Part shown: piece by piece, positions 1 through 8,734 of the stretch
Numbering within the stretch: position 1 is the first letter of the stretch
Layout: every line of letters begins with the position of its first letter
DNA from: DATJBF01 sp035516795
Lineage (GTDB): Bacteria; Verrucomicrobiota; Verrucomicrobiia; Palsa-1439
Assembly (NCBI GenBank): GCA_035516795.1
Contig: DATIZX010000088.1
Coordinates: forward strand, 40,831 to 104,830
Reading direction: 5' to 3'
Length of the DNA stretch: 64,000 bases
Translations under genes and position numbers: made by a program
The notes under the pieces: model-generated
Database searches by the model: none
The model's input: the letters and a program-made list of their open reading frames with translations, nothing else
Told to the model about the DNA's origin: nothing

Positions 1-1187
1 ATGCAATCCGCGCGCGCAGGTCGCCCCTCATTTGCGACGTAATCGAGATCGCAATCGGGATCCGGATGCGCGAGGTTGAGCGTTGGCGGTAGGTAATCAT
101 GGGCGAACGCGAGGCAGCAAATCGCGGCTTCAATCGCTCCAGAGGCGCCCAAGGCATGGCCATGGAACGGTTTGGTGGAACTGATTGGAATCCGCCGGGC
201 GCGTTCGCCGAAGACATTTTTGATGGCGAGCGTCTCGGCCTTATCGCCAAGAGGTGTGCCAGTAGCGTGCGCATTGATGTAATCGATACCTTCTGGACCG
301 ATCTGCGCGTCCGCCAACGCGTGTCGCATGCAACGGGCCGCGCACGATCCGTCGGGACGCGGCGCCAGCATGTGATAAGCATCGTTACTGCAGGCGTAGC
401 CCAGGATTTCCCCATAGATGCAGGCGTTCCGACGGCGAGCATGTTCGAGTTCTTCAAGAATGAACATGGCAGCTCCTTCACCCATCACAAAGCCGTCGCG
501 GTTCAGATCGAAGGGCCGGCAAGCGCAGGCCGGCGCATCGTTTTTCCTGCTCATCGCACGCAACACGTCAAACGCCCCGAAGGTCAAAGGCGCCAGCGGG
601 GCTTCGGCCGCGCCGGCCACCATTGCCACCGCCTCTCCTTTTTGAATGAATCGAAAGGCTTCTCCCAAGGCAATCGTTCCCGAACCGCAGCTATTGGAAT
701 TCGTGCTGCCGGGGCCGGTAAATCCAAATTCAATCGCAATGTGAGAGCCGCCCGATCCGCCAAACACCAAAAACGCCAGCGCCGGGTTGACGGCGTCCAT
801 TCCCTGCCGCATGAACAATTCGTGTTGATGCTCGGCCAGCGCCACACCGCCCAGTGCCGAGCCGGTACAAACGCCGACTTGGGAATACGGTGGCTGGCCT
901 TCAACAAGCGATGAGGATCCATTCCCCGAATCTTCGACGGCCATTTTGGCCGCCACGAGTGCAAACTGCGCAAAACGATCCAACCGTTTCACGCGTCGGG
1001 CCGGGAAATAAGCCAGCGGATCGAAGTCACTGACTTCTCCGGCGATCTGCGAACCGAACCCCGTCGCATCAAAACGCGTAATGCGGCGGATGCCCGATGT
1101 GCCACGGCGTATGCTGTCCCACAGCTTATCCTCGCCTGTGCCGGCGGCACTAATCACTCCCAGGCCTGTGATCACGACGCGATTCAT
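1..1187 (-). CDS. Beta-ketoacyl-ACP synthase II-like (FabF/KAS family), C-terminus cut by window edge
   Basis: Translating the minus strand from the ATG at 1187 gives an open thiolase-fold condensing enzyme that begins MNRVVITGLGVISAAG and runs off the left edge after about 395 codons. The nucleophilic cysteine is in NSCGSGT, and the two catalytic histidines are in NAHATGTPLGD and KPFHGHALGASG, so the active site is complete. The family condenses malonyl-ACP with an acyl primer. The start overlaps the stop of the upstream SRPBCC gene (ATGA), so it is the last visible gene of a six-gene operon. The cysteine loop reads NSNSC rather than the usual TAC, and the neighbours (methyltransferase, SRPBCC protein) point to specialised lipid or polyketide-like synthesis rather than housekeeping FabF. 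That role is inferred; the family is certain. Confidence 0.93.
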   Translation of the reverse strand, partial: MNRVVITGLGVISAAGTGEDKLWDSIRRGTSGIRRITRFDATGFGSQIAGEVSDFDPLAYFPARRVKRLDRFAQFALVAAKMAVEDSGNGSSSLVEGQPPYSQVGVCTGSALGGVALAEHQHELFMRQGMDAVNPALAFLVFGGSGGSHIAIEFGFTGPGSTNSNSCGSGTIALGEAFRFIQKGEAVAMVAGAAEAPLAPLTFGAFDVLRAMSRKNDAPACACRPFDLNRDGFVMGEGAAMFILEELEHARRRNACIYGEILGYACSNDAYHMLAPRPDGSCAARCMRHALADAQIGPEGIDYINAHATGTPLGDKAETLAIKNVFGERARRIPISSTKPFHGHALGASGAIEAAICCLAFAHDYLPPTLNLAHPDPDCDLDYVANEGRPARADC

Positions 1188-1675
1188 GAGTTTGTGACCC
1201 GCTGGTTTGATAGGGCCATTCTGCCGGTGTTGAGCGAAGGAGAGGTCCGGCAATCGCCGCGTTCCAGGTATTCCTTGAAGCCGGCCAACGTCCGGGAAGC
1301 CACGGGATGGATAAAGTAACGGGCGATCAGTCCAGCGTACCAGCGATTCAACTCATGCGAAATACGCACGATCACGCCGTGTTCCGCCGGCGTGTAAGTC
1401 CATTTGACCTTCATCCCGCGTGTAAAAGCTTTCAAATGTTGGAAGTGTAGTTCGCGCGCAGCACTATCCACCTTGAATCGGGACGTCCATTGGATCGGCA
1501 GCCAACCGCGCCAGGCAGCCATTTGCACCAGAGATCCATCGTCTCCCTTTTCAAGAATGCGGACCCAGCGGTAGTGTGGCAGCACTCGTGGCCACAGGAG
1601 AAGATTGGCAGTCGTTTGGAAAATGTTCTCCAAGGGTGCGCGAATGATAATCTCGTTTTGGACCTGAACGTTCAT
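1184..1675 (-). CDS. SRPBCC (START/polyketide-cyclase-like) family protein
   Basis: A 163-residue soluble protein beginning MNVQVQNEIIIRAPLENIFQ, the typical first strand and helix of the helix-grip SRPBCC fold. Later segments with WTYTPAEHGVIVRISHEL and a long C-terminal helix (FIHPVASRTLAGFKEYLER) fit a hydrophobic-cavity ligand-binding or cyclase domain. It overlaps the methyltransferase upstream and the ketoacyl synthase downstream by four bases each, so translation is probably coupled. Adjacent to a KS and a methyltransferase, it may act as a cyclase or aromatase, or simply bind the acyl product. No catalytic residue can be assigned by eye. Confidence 0.85.
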   Translation of the reverse strand: MNVQVQNEIIIRAPLENIFQTTANLLLWPRVLPHYRWVRILEKGDDGSLVQMAAWRGWLPIQWTSRFKVDSAARELHFQHLKAFTRGMKVKWTYTPAEHGVIVRISHELNRWYAGLIARYFIHPVASRTLAGFKEYLERGDCRTSPSLNTGRMALSNQRVTNS

Positions 1676-2379
1676 TTGTGTCCGACGAGAGACATCCGAA
1701 AGAATGGGTGCTGGCGAATGGAGAAACCGCTCAGACCGGCACGCCCGGCCAGATCACGCAGTTCGGCGGGAGTAAAAGCCCGCTCACAAGACGCCGGGGC
1801 ATCGAAGCGCGCGATGGGATTGCTGATGACGGTCTGCGCCATGATCTTGCTCAACGCGATTGCGATCCGATTTCTCCTAAGATCGTTGATAATGTAGCCG
1901 CCGCGCGCAATATCGTGGATCCGCCGCAGGATTGCAACCACCTCACCTTCAGAAAAATGGTGGAGAGTCAGGGAACAAAGTACGAAGTCAAAGCTGTTGG
2001 GCCGATACGGAAGATGGAGCAGGTCTGCTTGTTCCAGGCGAATTTCTGGCCAGCCGTCCACGTTCTCGCGGGCAATCTGGAGGATTTCTGGATTGCGGTC
2101 GACGCCGGTAAGCTGCACACCGCGGCGGTTGGTCTTGGCCCAGCGCGCGATGGCCCCGGGAACATCAGCGGCGCCGGTACCAAGATCGAGAATGGTCATG
2201 GGCTCCTTTTTCGCGAAAGTTGTCAGGTAACTCAAGGGAATGCGATAACCGCCCAGGTAATGGTTGATCTTTTCGAGAACGCGCAGGTCAGCCCGCAAGA
2301 GCGTCGCATCGTTGCCACGGCGATCCATCATTTCAGGAACGGCAGGATCGAACCGTCGTGGCGGCACGAGGAAACTCAT
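1672..2379 (-). CDS. Class I SAM-dependent methyltransferase
   Basis: A 235-residue Rossmann-fold methyltransferase. Motif I is ILDLGTGAADVPG, followed by the acidic GVDRNPEIL loop, motif II/III around LEQADLLHLPYRPNSFDFV and the CSLTLHHF post-motif typical of small-molecule methyltransferases. The start was set at the ATG at 2379, giving MSFLVPPRRFDPAVPEMMD, because it overlaps the TGA of the upstream gene (ATGA); an upstream in-frame start would run far into that gene. The stop overlaps the SRPBCC start in the same way. The substrate is unknown, but sitting next to KS and SRPBCC genes it may methylate their product. Confidence 0.88.
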   Translation of the reverse strand: MSFLVPPRRFDPAVPEMMDRRGNDATLLRADLRVLEKINHYLGGYRIPLSYLTTFAKKEPMTILDLGTGAADVPGAIARWAKTNRRGVQLTGVDRNPEILQIARENVDGWPEIRLEQADLLHLPYRPNSFDFVLCSLTLHHFSEGEVVAILRRIHDIARGGYIINDLRRNRIAIALSKIMAQTVISNPIARFDAPASCERAFTPAELRDLAGRAGLSGFSIRQHPFFRMSLVGHK

Positions 2380-2984
2380 GATGGCTGGAGAGCCAGAAAC
2401 GCCAGCATGCGTCCGGTCTTGCCCTTTTCGGCCCGGTAGGAGAAGTAGCGGTCGAGATGACAAGCCGTGCAGATCCGCGGATTATGAATGTCGCGAACCC
2501 CACAGTCGTGAAGCTGCTGCTCGATCGCGCTCCAAAGATCCATTTCGTAATGGCACGGGCCGATGGAAGGACTGACGAAGGCGAGGCAATCGAGCGGTTG
2601 GGTGCCGAATGCACGTTGCATGGCGATGAGGGCATTGGCGGTCACATGGCCTTGCGTGCCTTTCTTGCCAGAGTGAATGAGGGCAATGGCCGGCGTGATC
2701 CGGTCCACAATGAAAACGGCGGCGCAATCCGCACAACGTACCACGAGGGGGAGGTTTGGCCGGCGTGTAATCAGCGCATCCACATCGTCTATCGACGAGG
2801 GGTAGGTAACGATGGCGACGGCATTGCCATGCGGTTGCCCGGCGATGACGAATTGAGAGAACCCCAGCGAATGGACCAGGCGTTGCTGAAATTCGTCCGA
2901 CTTGGTGTCGTCCGTCGTCCGGAGAGTGAAAGCATGAACCACAAGCCCCAGTTCATCGAGCGGCGCGAAGGTTTCCAATTGCAT
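2376..2984 (-). CDS. pgeF: PgeF/YfiH-family (laccase-domain, purine nucleoside phosphorylase-like) protein
   Basis: About 202 residues with the family's metal-binding pattern: a histidine in AGQPHGN, the paired cysteines of RCADCAA, and a third-ligand region IHSGKKGT where most members have HAGWRG. The C-terminal signature CTACHLDRYFSYRAEKGKTG matches the usual FFSYRR block. Members are zinc-dependent purine nucleoside phosphorylase/adenosine deaminase enzymes or peptidoglycan-editing factors. The start is ambiguous: ATG at 2984 was chosen because it lies four bases beyond the tolC stop; a GTG at 3002 would overlap tolC by 14 bases. At about 200 residues it is shorter than the usual 240 or so. 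The substitution in the HAGWRG loop makes activity uncertain. Confidence 0.82.
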   Translation of the reverse strand: MQLETFAPLDELGLVVHAFTLRTTDDTKSDEFQQRLVHSLGFSQFVIAGQPHGNAVAIVTYPSSIDDVDALITRRPNLPLVVRCADCAAVFIVDRITPAIALIHSGKKGTQGHVTANALIAMQRAFGTQPLDCLAFVSPSIGPCHYEMDLWSAIEQQLHDCGVRDIHNPRICTACHLDRYFSYRAEKGKTGRMLAFLALQPS

Positions 2985-2988
2985 GGGA

Positions 2989-4341
2989 CTAATCGGCACC
3001 ACGCACAGTCATGCCGGTCGCGCGTTCGAGGGCGGCGATGGCGACATTGTAATCGTAAAGTGCCTGTATTTCGTTGGAGCGTGCGTCCGTAAGCGCCGTC
3101 TGGGCGCTGAGGACATCGAGTTGCGTTCCCGTGCCCGCGCGAAAACGCGCCTCGGCCAGGCGCAGACTCTCCTCGGCTTCTTCCACCGTTTTCTTCTGCG
3201 CTTCGATCAATTCCAGGGTTTGGAGATAATCCGAATACGCCTGGCGGACCTCGAGTTCCACCTGGCGCCGCGTGTCGGCGTAATCGAGGTTGGCTTCTTG
3301 CAGGGTCGCTCGGGCCTGAGTCACGCGGCCGCGGGTCTGGAAGCCGTCAAAAATGGCCCAGTTCAACTGCGCGCCTACCGTCCAGCCTTCCCGGATGTCG
3401 CTGATCTCGTCGCTGAAACTGCTGTTGCGCCAGCCATAATCGGCGAACACCGTTCCTTCGGGCTTGTATCCCGCCGAAGCAACTTTCACGTTCGCCTCGG
3501 CAACGCCGATTTGCTGCTCGGCTTGCAGGAATTCGGGCCGGTGCGCGAGCGCCTGTTGCAGTGCCGTGGACAAAACCCAATTGTGATGAACGTAGGCCAA
3601 TTCGCCTTTGAAATTGATGGACGTAAATGCGTTCGTCTGGTTCTGAGAATCGATGGCCAGAAGTTTGACGAGCGCTTGCTTGCTGAGTCGGAGATCGTTC
3701 TGCGCGCGGATCAAAGGCGGCCGGGCGTTTTCCAGTTCGACTTGCGCACGGAGGACGTTAAATCGGGGCACCGAACCCACATCGAAGCGGGACTGGGCGT
3801 CACGCAGTTGTTGTTCGAGAAGCGTGACGGACTGTTCCCGCACCTCAACTTGGGCCCGGTTCAAGAGGATTTGATAAAAATTGGTGCGCACGCTCAGAAC
3901 GACGTCTGCTACCGCCTTCTGAAAACCGAGAGCTGCGATCCGATCGGTCAGCTTGGCGGCGCGCAAGGCGGCTCTGACTTTCCCACCGGAATATACCAAC
4001 TGAGAAATCTCAACCTGGGCGCTCCAAGGGCGTTCCTGGTTGACGAAGATGCCACTGCTGGCGCCCGGAAAACTGTCAATGCCACTTCTCTGGATTTGTT
4101 CATACTGGCCCGAAGCATTGACTTGCGGGACGGCTTGGGCCCGCACTTCCACGATGACGCCGTGGGTGCGACGAATTTCCTCCTGCGCTTTGAGAATGGA
4201 CGGATTCTGTTTCAGGGCCAGATCGAGGCAGTCCTGCAGTGTCAGGGTGCTGGGCAACGGCGGCGGGGAACTGGCGGCCGGAATTGACGAGACGGTTACC
4301 AGGAAACTGAGGGCTAGCAAATTGCAGAGAAGGCGATTCAT
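2989..4341 (-). CDS. TolC-family outer-membrane efflux channel protein
   Basis: A 450-residue protein with an N-terminal signal peptide (MNRLLCNLLALSFLVTVSS) and two copies of the long-helix outer membrane efflux domain. Typical repeat landmarks are LTLQDCLDLALKQNPSIL, the duplicated AEANVKVASAGYKPEG segment and the C-terminal AEARFRAGTGTQLDVLSAQ. It would form the trimeric outer-membrane duct of a type I secretion or RND/MFS efflux system. The ATG at 4341 overlaps the stop of the upstream membrane glycosyltransferase gene (ATGA), which fixes the start. No inner-membrane pump or adaptor is visible in the operon, so partners must be encoded elsewhere. Confidence 0.93.
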   Translation of the reverse strand: MNRLLCNLLALSFLVTVSSIPAASSPPPLPSTLTLQDCLDLALKQNPSILKAQEEIRRTHGVIVEVRAQAVPQVNASGQYEQIQRSGIDSFPGASSGIFVNQERPWSAQVEISQLVYSGGKVRAALRAAKLTDRIAALGFQKAVADVVLSVRTNFYQILLNRAQVEVREQSVTLLEQQLRDAQSRFDVGSVPRFNVLRAQVELENARPPLIRAQNDLRLSKQALVKLLAIDSQNQTNAFTSINFKGELAYVHHNWVLSTALQQALAHRPEFLQAEQQIGVAEANVKVASAGYKPEGTVFADYGWRNSSFSDEISDIREGWTVGAQLNWAIFDGFQTRGRVTQARATLQEANLDYADTRRQVELEVRQAYSDYLQTLELIEAQKKTVEEAEESLRLAEARFRAGTGTQLDVLSAQTALTDARSNEIQALYDYNVAIAALERATGMTVRGAD

Positions 4342-6638
4342 AGTGTTGGACTCGTTGTGGTCTGGTTTGGAATCAGGTTCTGAAAAAGTCCGGCTGGACA
4401 ATGATAGTTTTGTAGCGCAGCGTGCTGCATTTGTCTGGCGAGGTCAAACTGTTTCGCTTGCACGAAAATCTGGACGAGCCCCGAGGCGGCGGAACAGAGA
4501 TGGTTGTGGACGATGGCGCAGTCGGCGTTGAGACGCAGCTCGTTCCCGTTCTTCACAACCGCGCAACCTTCGCGATCGATTTTGCCATAGATTTCGGCGA
4601 GTGCCGATAGAGCATCTTTGCGGTTGCCATCGATCAACAGGGCTTGCACCAGTGTGACAGCGGCTTCCTCCGGGTGATTTGTGGAAAGATATAGGGAGGC
4701 AATGTTCAGATAGAGATCGGTGGACGTGGGAGTGAGATGGCGCGCCATGGAATACGCATTCAGAGCGTCCTGAAATTGACCCAACCGGGTATAGGTCAGC
4801 GCCAGATTGGAATAGATTTCTTGGTTGCCAATGTCGGGAATCTGATTGGGTGCGCGACCCCGGGCAAGTTCCTTATTGCGGTTGTCCTCGTTGAAGGCAT
4901 GGTCCGATACCACCGCCTCCTTGAGCGTCGCGATCGACTTTTCATACCAGGAACGGGCGGACTTTGGGTCGGTCGGCGCCAGCAGGTCCCCTTGAATCCG
5001 ATAATAAGCTCCCAGGTGGAGATAAACGATGCTGGCCCGATAGAGCGGTTTGTTGGCAGGTATTTCCTCGATGATCGCACGCGCTTTTTGACCCTCTTCG
5101 ATGATTCGACCGATGTCTGGAAAGGCGGGCGGATTCCGATCTTGATCTCGCTCGTAAAGGGCGTAAGCAAGGGATTTATGTGTCTTGAAACTGTCGGGAC
5201 AGACCTGGACGGCTCTGGTCCAGAGTTCGACGTCATTTTCCCAGGCAGAATTCCGCCGGTACGACCGCATCCCGCAAGCAGTCACGATCAAAACCAAGAC
5301 GACCCCGGCGACCAACTGTGGATTGGCCCGTTGCGATGGGTTGCCGGGAGAAAGTCGTGGAACGATCCATCGGCAAACGGCGTAGGTGGCGATGACGGCA
5401 CATCCCGCAAAGCCGATGGACGGCAAATACATAAACCGTTCGGCCATGATGCTGCCAATAATGAAGACGAGGTTCGATGTGGGGAGGAAAGTCCCAAAGA
5501 ATAAGAGGATGAAAAACGATAAAGGTTTGTTGCGGCGAAAATTGCGGACCGCCACCACGATTACGGCCACCACGCAAATCAGTGCCACCAGCGCCTTGAA
5601 ATCTTCCCACCGGCCAAAGAATTGCCAGGTCACCTTTGGAATCTGGTTGAACGAATAATCGCACGACAAGTGCCGCGGCCAGAGCAACAGCCAGAAATAC
5701 TTGCCGATAACTTTGATCGCCGTCATACGCGCGGTCCAAAAGCTCCAACCAATCATCGGATTGTCCACAAACGGGAGCTCCGGCGGACGCAACTTCTCGA
5801 AGATCCGGCTGCGGACAATCCAGAGAAACACAAACGGTGGAGCCAGTGCGACGTATCCCTTGATGGCAAATTCCCGGAAATTTGCCACCAGATTGGCGAG
5901 CCAATTCGGACGCTTTCGCTGCAGCCGATACAAAAAGTCATAAAGCGCCATCAATCCCAGAACCGCCACCGCGCTCTCCTTGCAGAATTCGCCCACAGTT
6001 GTAATGAGCATCAGTGCTACGAGCCACGGCACCTTGCGCCAACCTTCCACGGTGGTGCTTTTCGCGTAGCATAAAAACCCGCCGATGATCGCAGCAGCGG
6101 CGAACAAGTCGGCGCGTCCCACGATGTTGCTCACCGATTCGGTGACAATGGGATGAGTGGCAAACAGGGCGGCGATGAAGACCGCCGGCCAGAATGTTTC
6201 CATGAGCACCAACGCCAGGAAATACACGAGAACCGCATCAAGCCAATGCGCGAGGAAATTGACCCAGTGATAATCCGTGGAATCGTTCGCGTTCCCGAGA
6301 ATCGAGTAGTTGAACATGTAGGAGAGCGTCGTCAACGGCCGGTACAAGCCGCTGACCGCTTTGGGCCACCAATAATCCTGATGGAAAATCAACCCGCGAT
6401 TCTCGGGTGTATCCTTCCGCAGTCGTGGGTCGTCTAGAATTATGAATTTATTATCGAGTGCGAAGCCCGTATTGCGCAGGGTGTTGGAAAAGGTGAGGAG
6501 CACGACCATGCCCAAGGCGAGGGCTACGGCAATATGGCGCACCCGTCCCATCGAAGGCCACAAGACCTTCTTTGGGGCCATCGCGTGCCTGGCTGCCTTC
6601 ATCTTGGAAGTCCGAGGCGTTTTTTGCGTTCGTTGCAT
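4338..6638 (-). CDS. TMTC-like multi-spanning membrane protein with C-terminal TPR repeats (putative GT-C glycosyltransferase)
   Basis: A 766-residue protein. Residues about 30-460 contain roughly ten hydrophobic spans; the C-terminal 290 residues carry helical TPR-type repeats (for example the units around IYSNLALTYTRLGQFQDALN and LYLNIASLYLSTNHPEEAAV). The luminal-loop motif THPIVTESVSNIVGRADLFA is the hallmark of the eukaryotic TMTC O-mannosyltransferases and their bacterial relatives, and the acidic DD in ILDDPRLRKD fits a GT-C first-loop motif. It is predicted to transfer a sugar from a polyprenyl-phosphate donor to an exported acceptor. It is the first gene of the operon that continues through tolC to the ketoacyl synthase. 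Donor and acceptor are unknown. Confidence 0.85.
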   Translation of the reverse strand: MQRTQKTPRTSKMKAARHAMAPKKVLWPSMGRVRHIAVALALGMVVLLTFSNTLRNTGFALDNKFIILDDPRLRKDTPENRGLIFHQDYWWPKAVSGLYRPLTTLSYMFNYSILGNANDSTDYHWVNFLAHWLDAVLVYFLALVLMETFWPAVFIAALFATHPIVTESVSNIVGRADLFAAAAIIGGFLCYAKSTTVEGWRKVPWLVALMLITTVGEFCKESAVAVLGLMALYDFLYRLQRKRPNWLANLVANFREFAIKGYVALAPPFVFLWIVRSRIFEKLRPPELPFVDNPMIGWSFWTARMTAIKVIGKYFWLLLWPRHLSCDYSFNQIPKVTWQFFGRWEDFKALVALICVVAVIVVAVRNFRRNKPLSFFILLFFGTFLPTSNLVFIIGSIMAERFMYLPSIGFAGCAVIATYAVCRWIVPRLSPGNPSQRANPQLVAGVVLVLIVTACGMRSYRRNSAWENDVELWTRAVQVCPDSFKTHKSLAYALYERDQDRNPPAFPDIGRIIEEGQKARAIIEEIPANKPLYRASIVYLHLGAYYRIQGDLLAPTDPKSARSWYEKSIATLKEAVVSDHAFNEDNRNKELARGRAPNQIPDIGNQEIYSNLALTYTRLGQFQDALNAYSMARHLTPTSTDLYLNIASLYLSTNHPEEAAVTLVQALLIDGNRKDALSALAEIYGKIDREGCAVVKNGNELRLNADCAIVHNHLCSAASGLVQIFVQAKQFDLARQMQHAALQNYHCPAGLFQNLIPNQTTTSPTL

Positions 6639-6785
6639 GGCTCTGTATCTTTCCCGTGGTTTGGTCCCACGGCGTGCGGCGCAAAAGTTTGTCAGCGGGA
6701 ACGGTCAAAGTCAAAAGAGATTTGGCGGTGGCCACTGACCCTTTCCCTTTGGACAACCTGGCGATAATATCCGGTCAATATCATC

Positions 6786-7679
6786 ATGCCCCAAAGTAAC
6801 ATTCTGGTAGGCACGGCCGGTTGGAGCTACCCCGATTGGCAAAACGTGGTATACCCGCGCACCGATTCTTCGGGACGGTTGCGGGCCGTAGCGGAGTACA
6901 TGGATTGTGTGGAAGTGGACAGTTCCTTTTACCGGCCGCCTACGGCGCAGATGGCGACGAAGTGGCTGCGCACTGTTGGGGACCAGCCGGATTTTCGGTT
7001 CTTGGCGAAGGCTTGGCAGAGGTTCACTCACGACCGCCAAAGTCCATGGTCGCAACCGGAGTTCGACCTGTTTGCCAACGGCCTGTCGCCGTTGCACGAA
7101 GCAGAACGGCTGGAGGCGTTGCTCTTTCAATTCCCCTGGTCGTTCCGCAACGTGCCGGCGAACCGCGACTGGTTGAAGCGGGTTGGCGAGTCGTTTGCAG
7201 CATGGCCAGTGGCAATCGAAGTGCGGCATGATTCATGGCTCGGCGACGAGGTCCAGGATTTCTTCCGCGCCCAACAATTCATTGATTGTAACATCGACCA
7301 GCCGGCGTTGGCCCATTGCCTGCCGCTCAGTGAGTTCGTCACGAGCGGTACCGGCTATTTCCGGTTCCACGGACGCAACGCGGAAAATTGGTTTCGTGAC
7401 AAGCAGGAAGTGTACGGCGGCCGGTATGATTATCTGTACGCGGAATCCGAACTCGACGATGTTCTCGCCTGCGTTCGAGCCGTCGCCCAACGGACGAAGA
7501 AAACCTTTGTGATCTTCAACAATCACAAAGACGGGAAAGCGTTTGCCAACGCGCTGCAATTAAAAGCACGTCTTCAGCCTCAATCAAAGATTCGCGCACC
7601 GGCGGCTCTTCTCGCGCGCTTTCCATCCCTGGGGAAGGGGATCGTGCCGGGTGGCGAAGGACAATTGCCGCTCATTTGA
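6786..7679 (+). CDS. DUF72 (YecE-like) family protein
   Basis: A 297-residue TIM-barrel-like protein with the DUF72 landmarks: the start ILVGTAGWSYPDW, then EVDSSFYRPP, LFQFPWSF, AIEVRHDSW, TGYFRFHGRN and the C-terminal FVIFNNHKDGKAFANALQL. The biochemical function of the family is not established. Its 3' end overlaps the end of the convergent mutY gene by 100 bases. The ATG at 6786 is the only start consistent with the family N-terminus. Confidence 0.92.
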   Translation: MPQSNILVGTAGWSYPDWQNVVYPRTDSSGRLRAVAEYMDCVEVDSSFYRPPTAQMATKWLRTVGDQPDFRFLAKAWQRFTHDRQSPWSQPEFDLFANGLSPLHEAERLEALLFQFPWSFRNVPANRDWLKRVGESFAAWPVAIEVRHDSWLGDEVQDFFRAQQFIDCNIDQPALAHCLPLSEFVTSGTGYFRFHGRNAENWFRDKQEVYGGRYDYLYAESELDDVLACVRAVAQRTKKTFVIFNNHKDGKAFANALQLKARLQPQSKIRAPAALLARFPSLGKGIVPGGEGQLPLI

Positions 7680-8734
7680 GGGCGCACCGAGAGAATCTGT
7701 TCCAGCGCACGCCGATGAGCCGCCGGCAAGGCCAGTCGCTCCAGATTTCTGGGGGAGACCCATCGTCGTGCTCCGTCTAATCTCACGTTTAGTCCCACCC
7801 GACCGTCAAATATTCGAAGCGTGATTCTGTGATTGGTGATTGTATGGCGCAGCACCAGTACCGGCTGCCGTGGCTGCGCTCGTTTCCGATCCAATGGCGG
7901 CAGCTCCCACATTCCGGCCAATAATCCCCTTGAAGGACGGCGCTGCAGCAGAATCCGACCGTTGCGCCGCACCAGGACTGCGTCTTGCACAACCAATTTG
8001 TGCGCCTGTTGTCTACCGCGGTTCGGCAGCTCATCCTGCTTGCCTTTCGCTCGGGCAATGCATACGCGATCCATTGGACAGACGGCGCACCGGGGATTTA
8101 CCGGCGTGCAAACCAACGCCCCGAGCTCCATCAAGGCCTGATTGAATGTACCGGGATCGCTGACGGGCAGGATCTCGTCGGCCACGGTCCACAGCCACTT
8201 CTGCGTTGCCGGCTTCGTCACGTCGGCGCGTGAATTGAAGATCCTTGCGAATACGCGAGCGACGTTGCCGTCAACCAGCGGAACGCGCTGGCCAAAGGCG
8301 ATGCTCGCGATGGCGCCTGCCGTGTACCGACCGATGCCGGGAAGTCTCTGCAATTCCTCGGCCGTCCGCGGAACTTTTCCATCATGCTGGCGTAGGAGAA
8401 CTCTTGCCGCCCGGTGGAAATTCTTCGCACGGCTGTAGTATCCAAGTCCTTCCCAGAGTTTGAGTACGCGTCCATAAGGCGCTTTTGCGAGGGATTCCAC
8501 GGTCGGAAAAGCGCGCAGCCAACGCTCGTAATGGTCGCGCACGGCTTCCACCCGCGTTTGTTGCAGCATAATTTCGCTGACCCAGACTTTGTAGGGATCC
8601 CGCGTTTTTCGCCAGGGCAACTTCCGATGGTGTCGTTGGTACCAGCGCGAGAGAATGCAGTGGAAAGCGCGTCTGACTTCGGGATTGACCCCGCTCTTGC
8701 GTGCCAGAGTGAGGCTGTGGCATTGTGTCGTCAT
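7580..8734 (-). CDS. mutY: A/G-specific adenine glycosylase MutY
   Basis: A 384-residue base-excision repair enzyme that removes adenine mispaired with 8-oxoguanine. Visible are the LPWRKTRDPYKVWVSEIMLQ block with the catalytic glutamate, the helix-hairpin-helix LQRLPGIGRYTAGAIAS, the catalytic aspartate in VPLVDGNVARVF, and the four iron-sulfur cysteines in CTPVNPRCAVCPMDRVC (C-x6-C-x2-C-x5-C). The C-terminal part (from about KLVVQDAVLVRRNG) is the NUDIX-like 8-oxoG recognition domain. The ATG at 8734 was chosen; its CATG is shared with the divergent rnhC start. The last 33 or so codons are antisense to the DUF72 gene and look poorly conserved (low complexity, basic), possibly a recent C-terminal extension. 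Confidence 0.95.
   Translation of the reverse strand: MTTQCHSLTLARKSGVNPEVRRAFHCILSRWYQRHHRKLPWRKTRDPYKVWVSEIMLQQTRVEAVRDHYERWLRAFPTVESLAKAPYGRVLKLWEGLGYYSRAKNFHRAARVLLRQHDGKVPRTAEELQRLPGIGRYTAGAIASIAFGQRVPLVDGNVARVFARIFNSRADVTKPATQKWLWTVADEILPVSDPGTFNQALMELGALVCTPVNPRCAVCPMDRVCIARAKGKQDELPNRGRQQAHKLVVQDAVLVRRNGRILLQRRPSRGLLAGMWELPPLDRKRAQPRQPVLVLRHTITNHRITLRIFDGRVGLNVRLDGARRWVSPRNLERLALPAAHRRALEQILSVRPQMSGNCPSPPGTIPFPRDGKRARRAAGARIFD

Noticed and set aside
99..973. Frames within the first kilobase on both strands
   Set aside because: They are shadows of the partial ketoacyl synthase, whose catalytic Cys-His-His set is on the minus strand in another frame.
2983..4287. Long open frame antisense to the tolC-like gene (434 codons)
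   Set aside because: The translation is arginine- and glycine-rich without motifs, while the opposite strand gives a complete efflux-channel protein with signal peptide. High GC keeps the antisense frame open.
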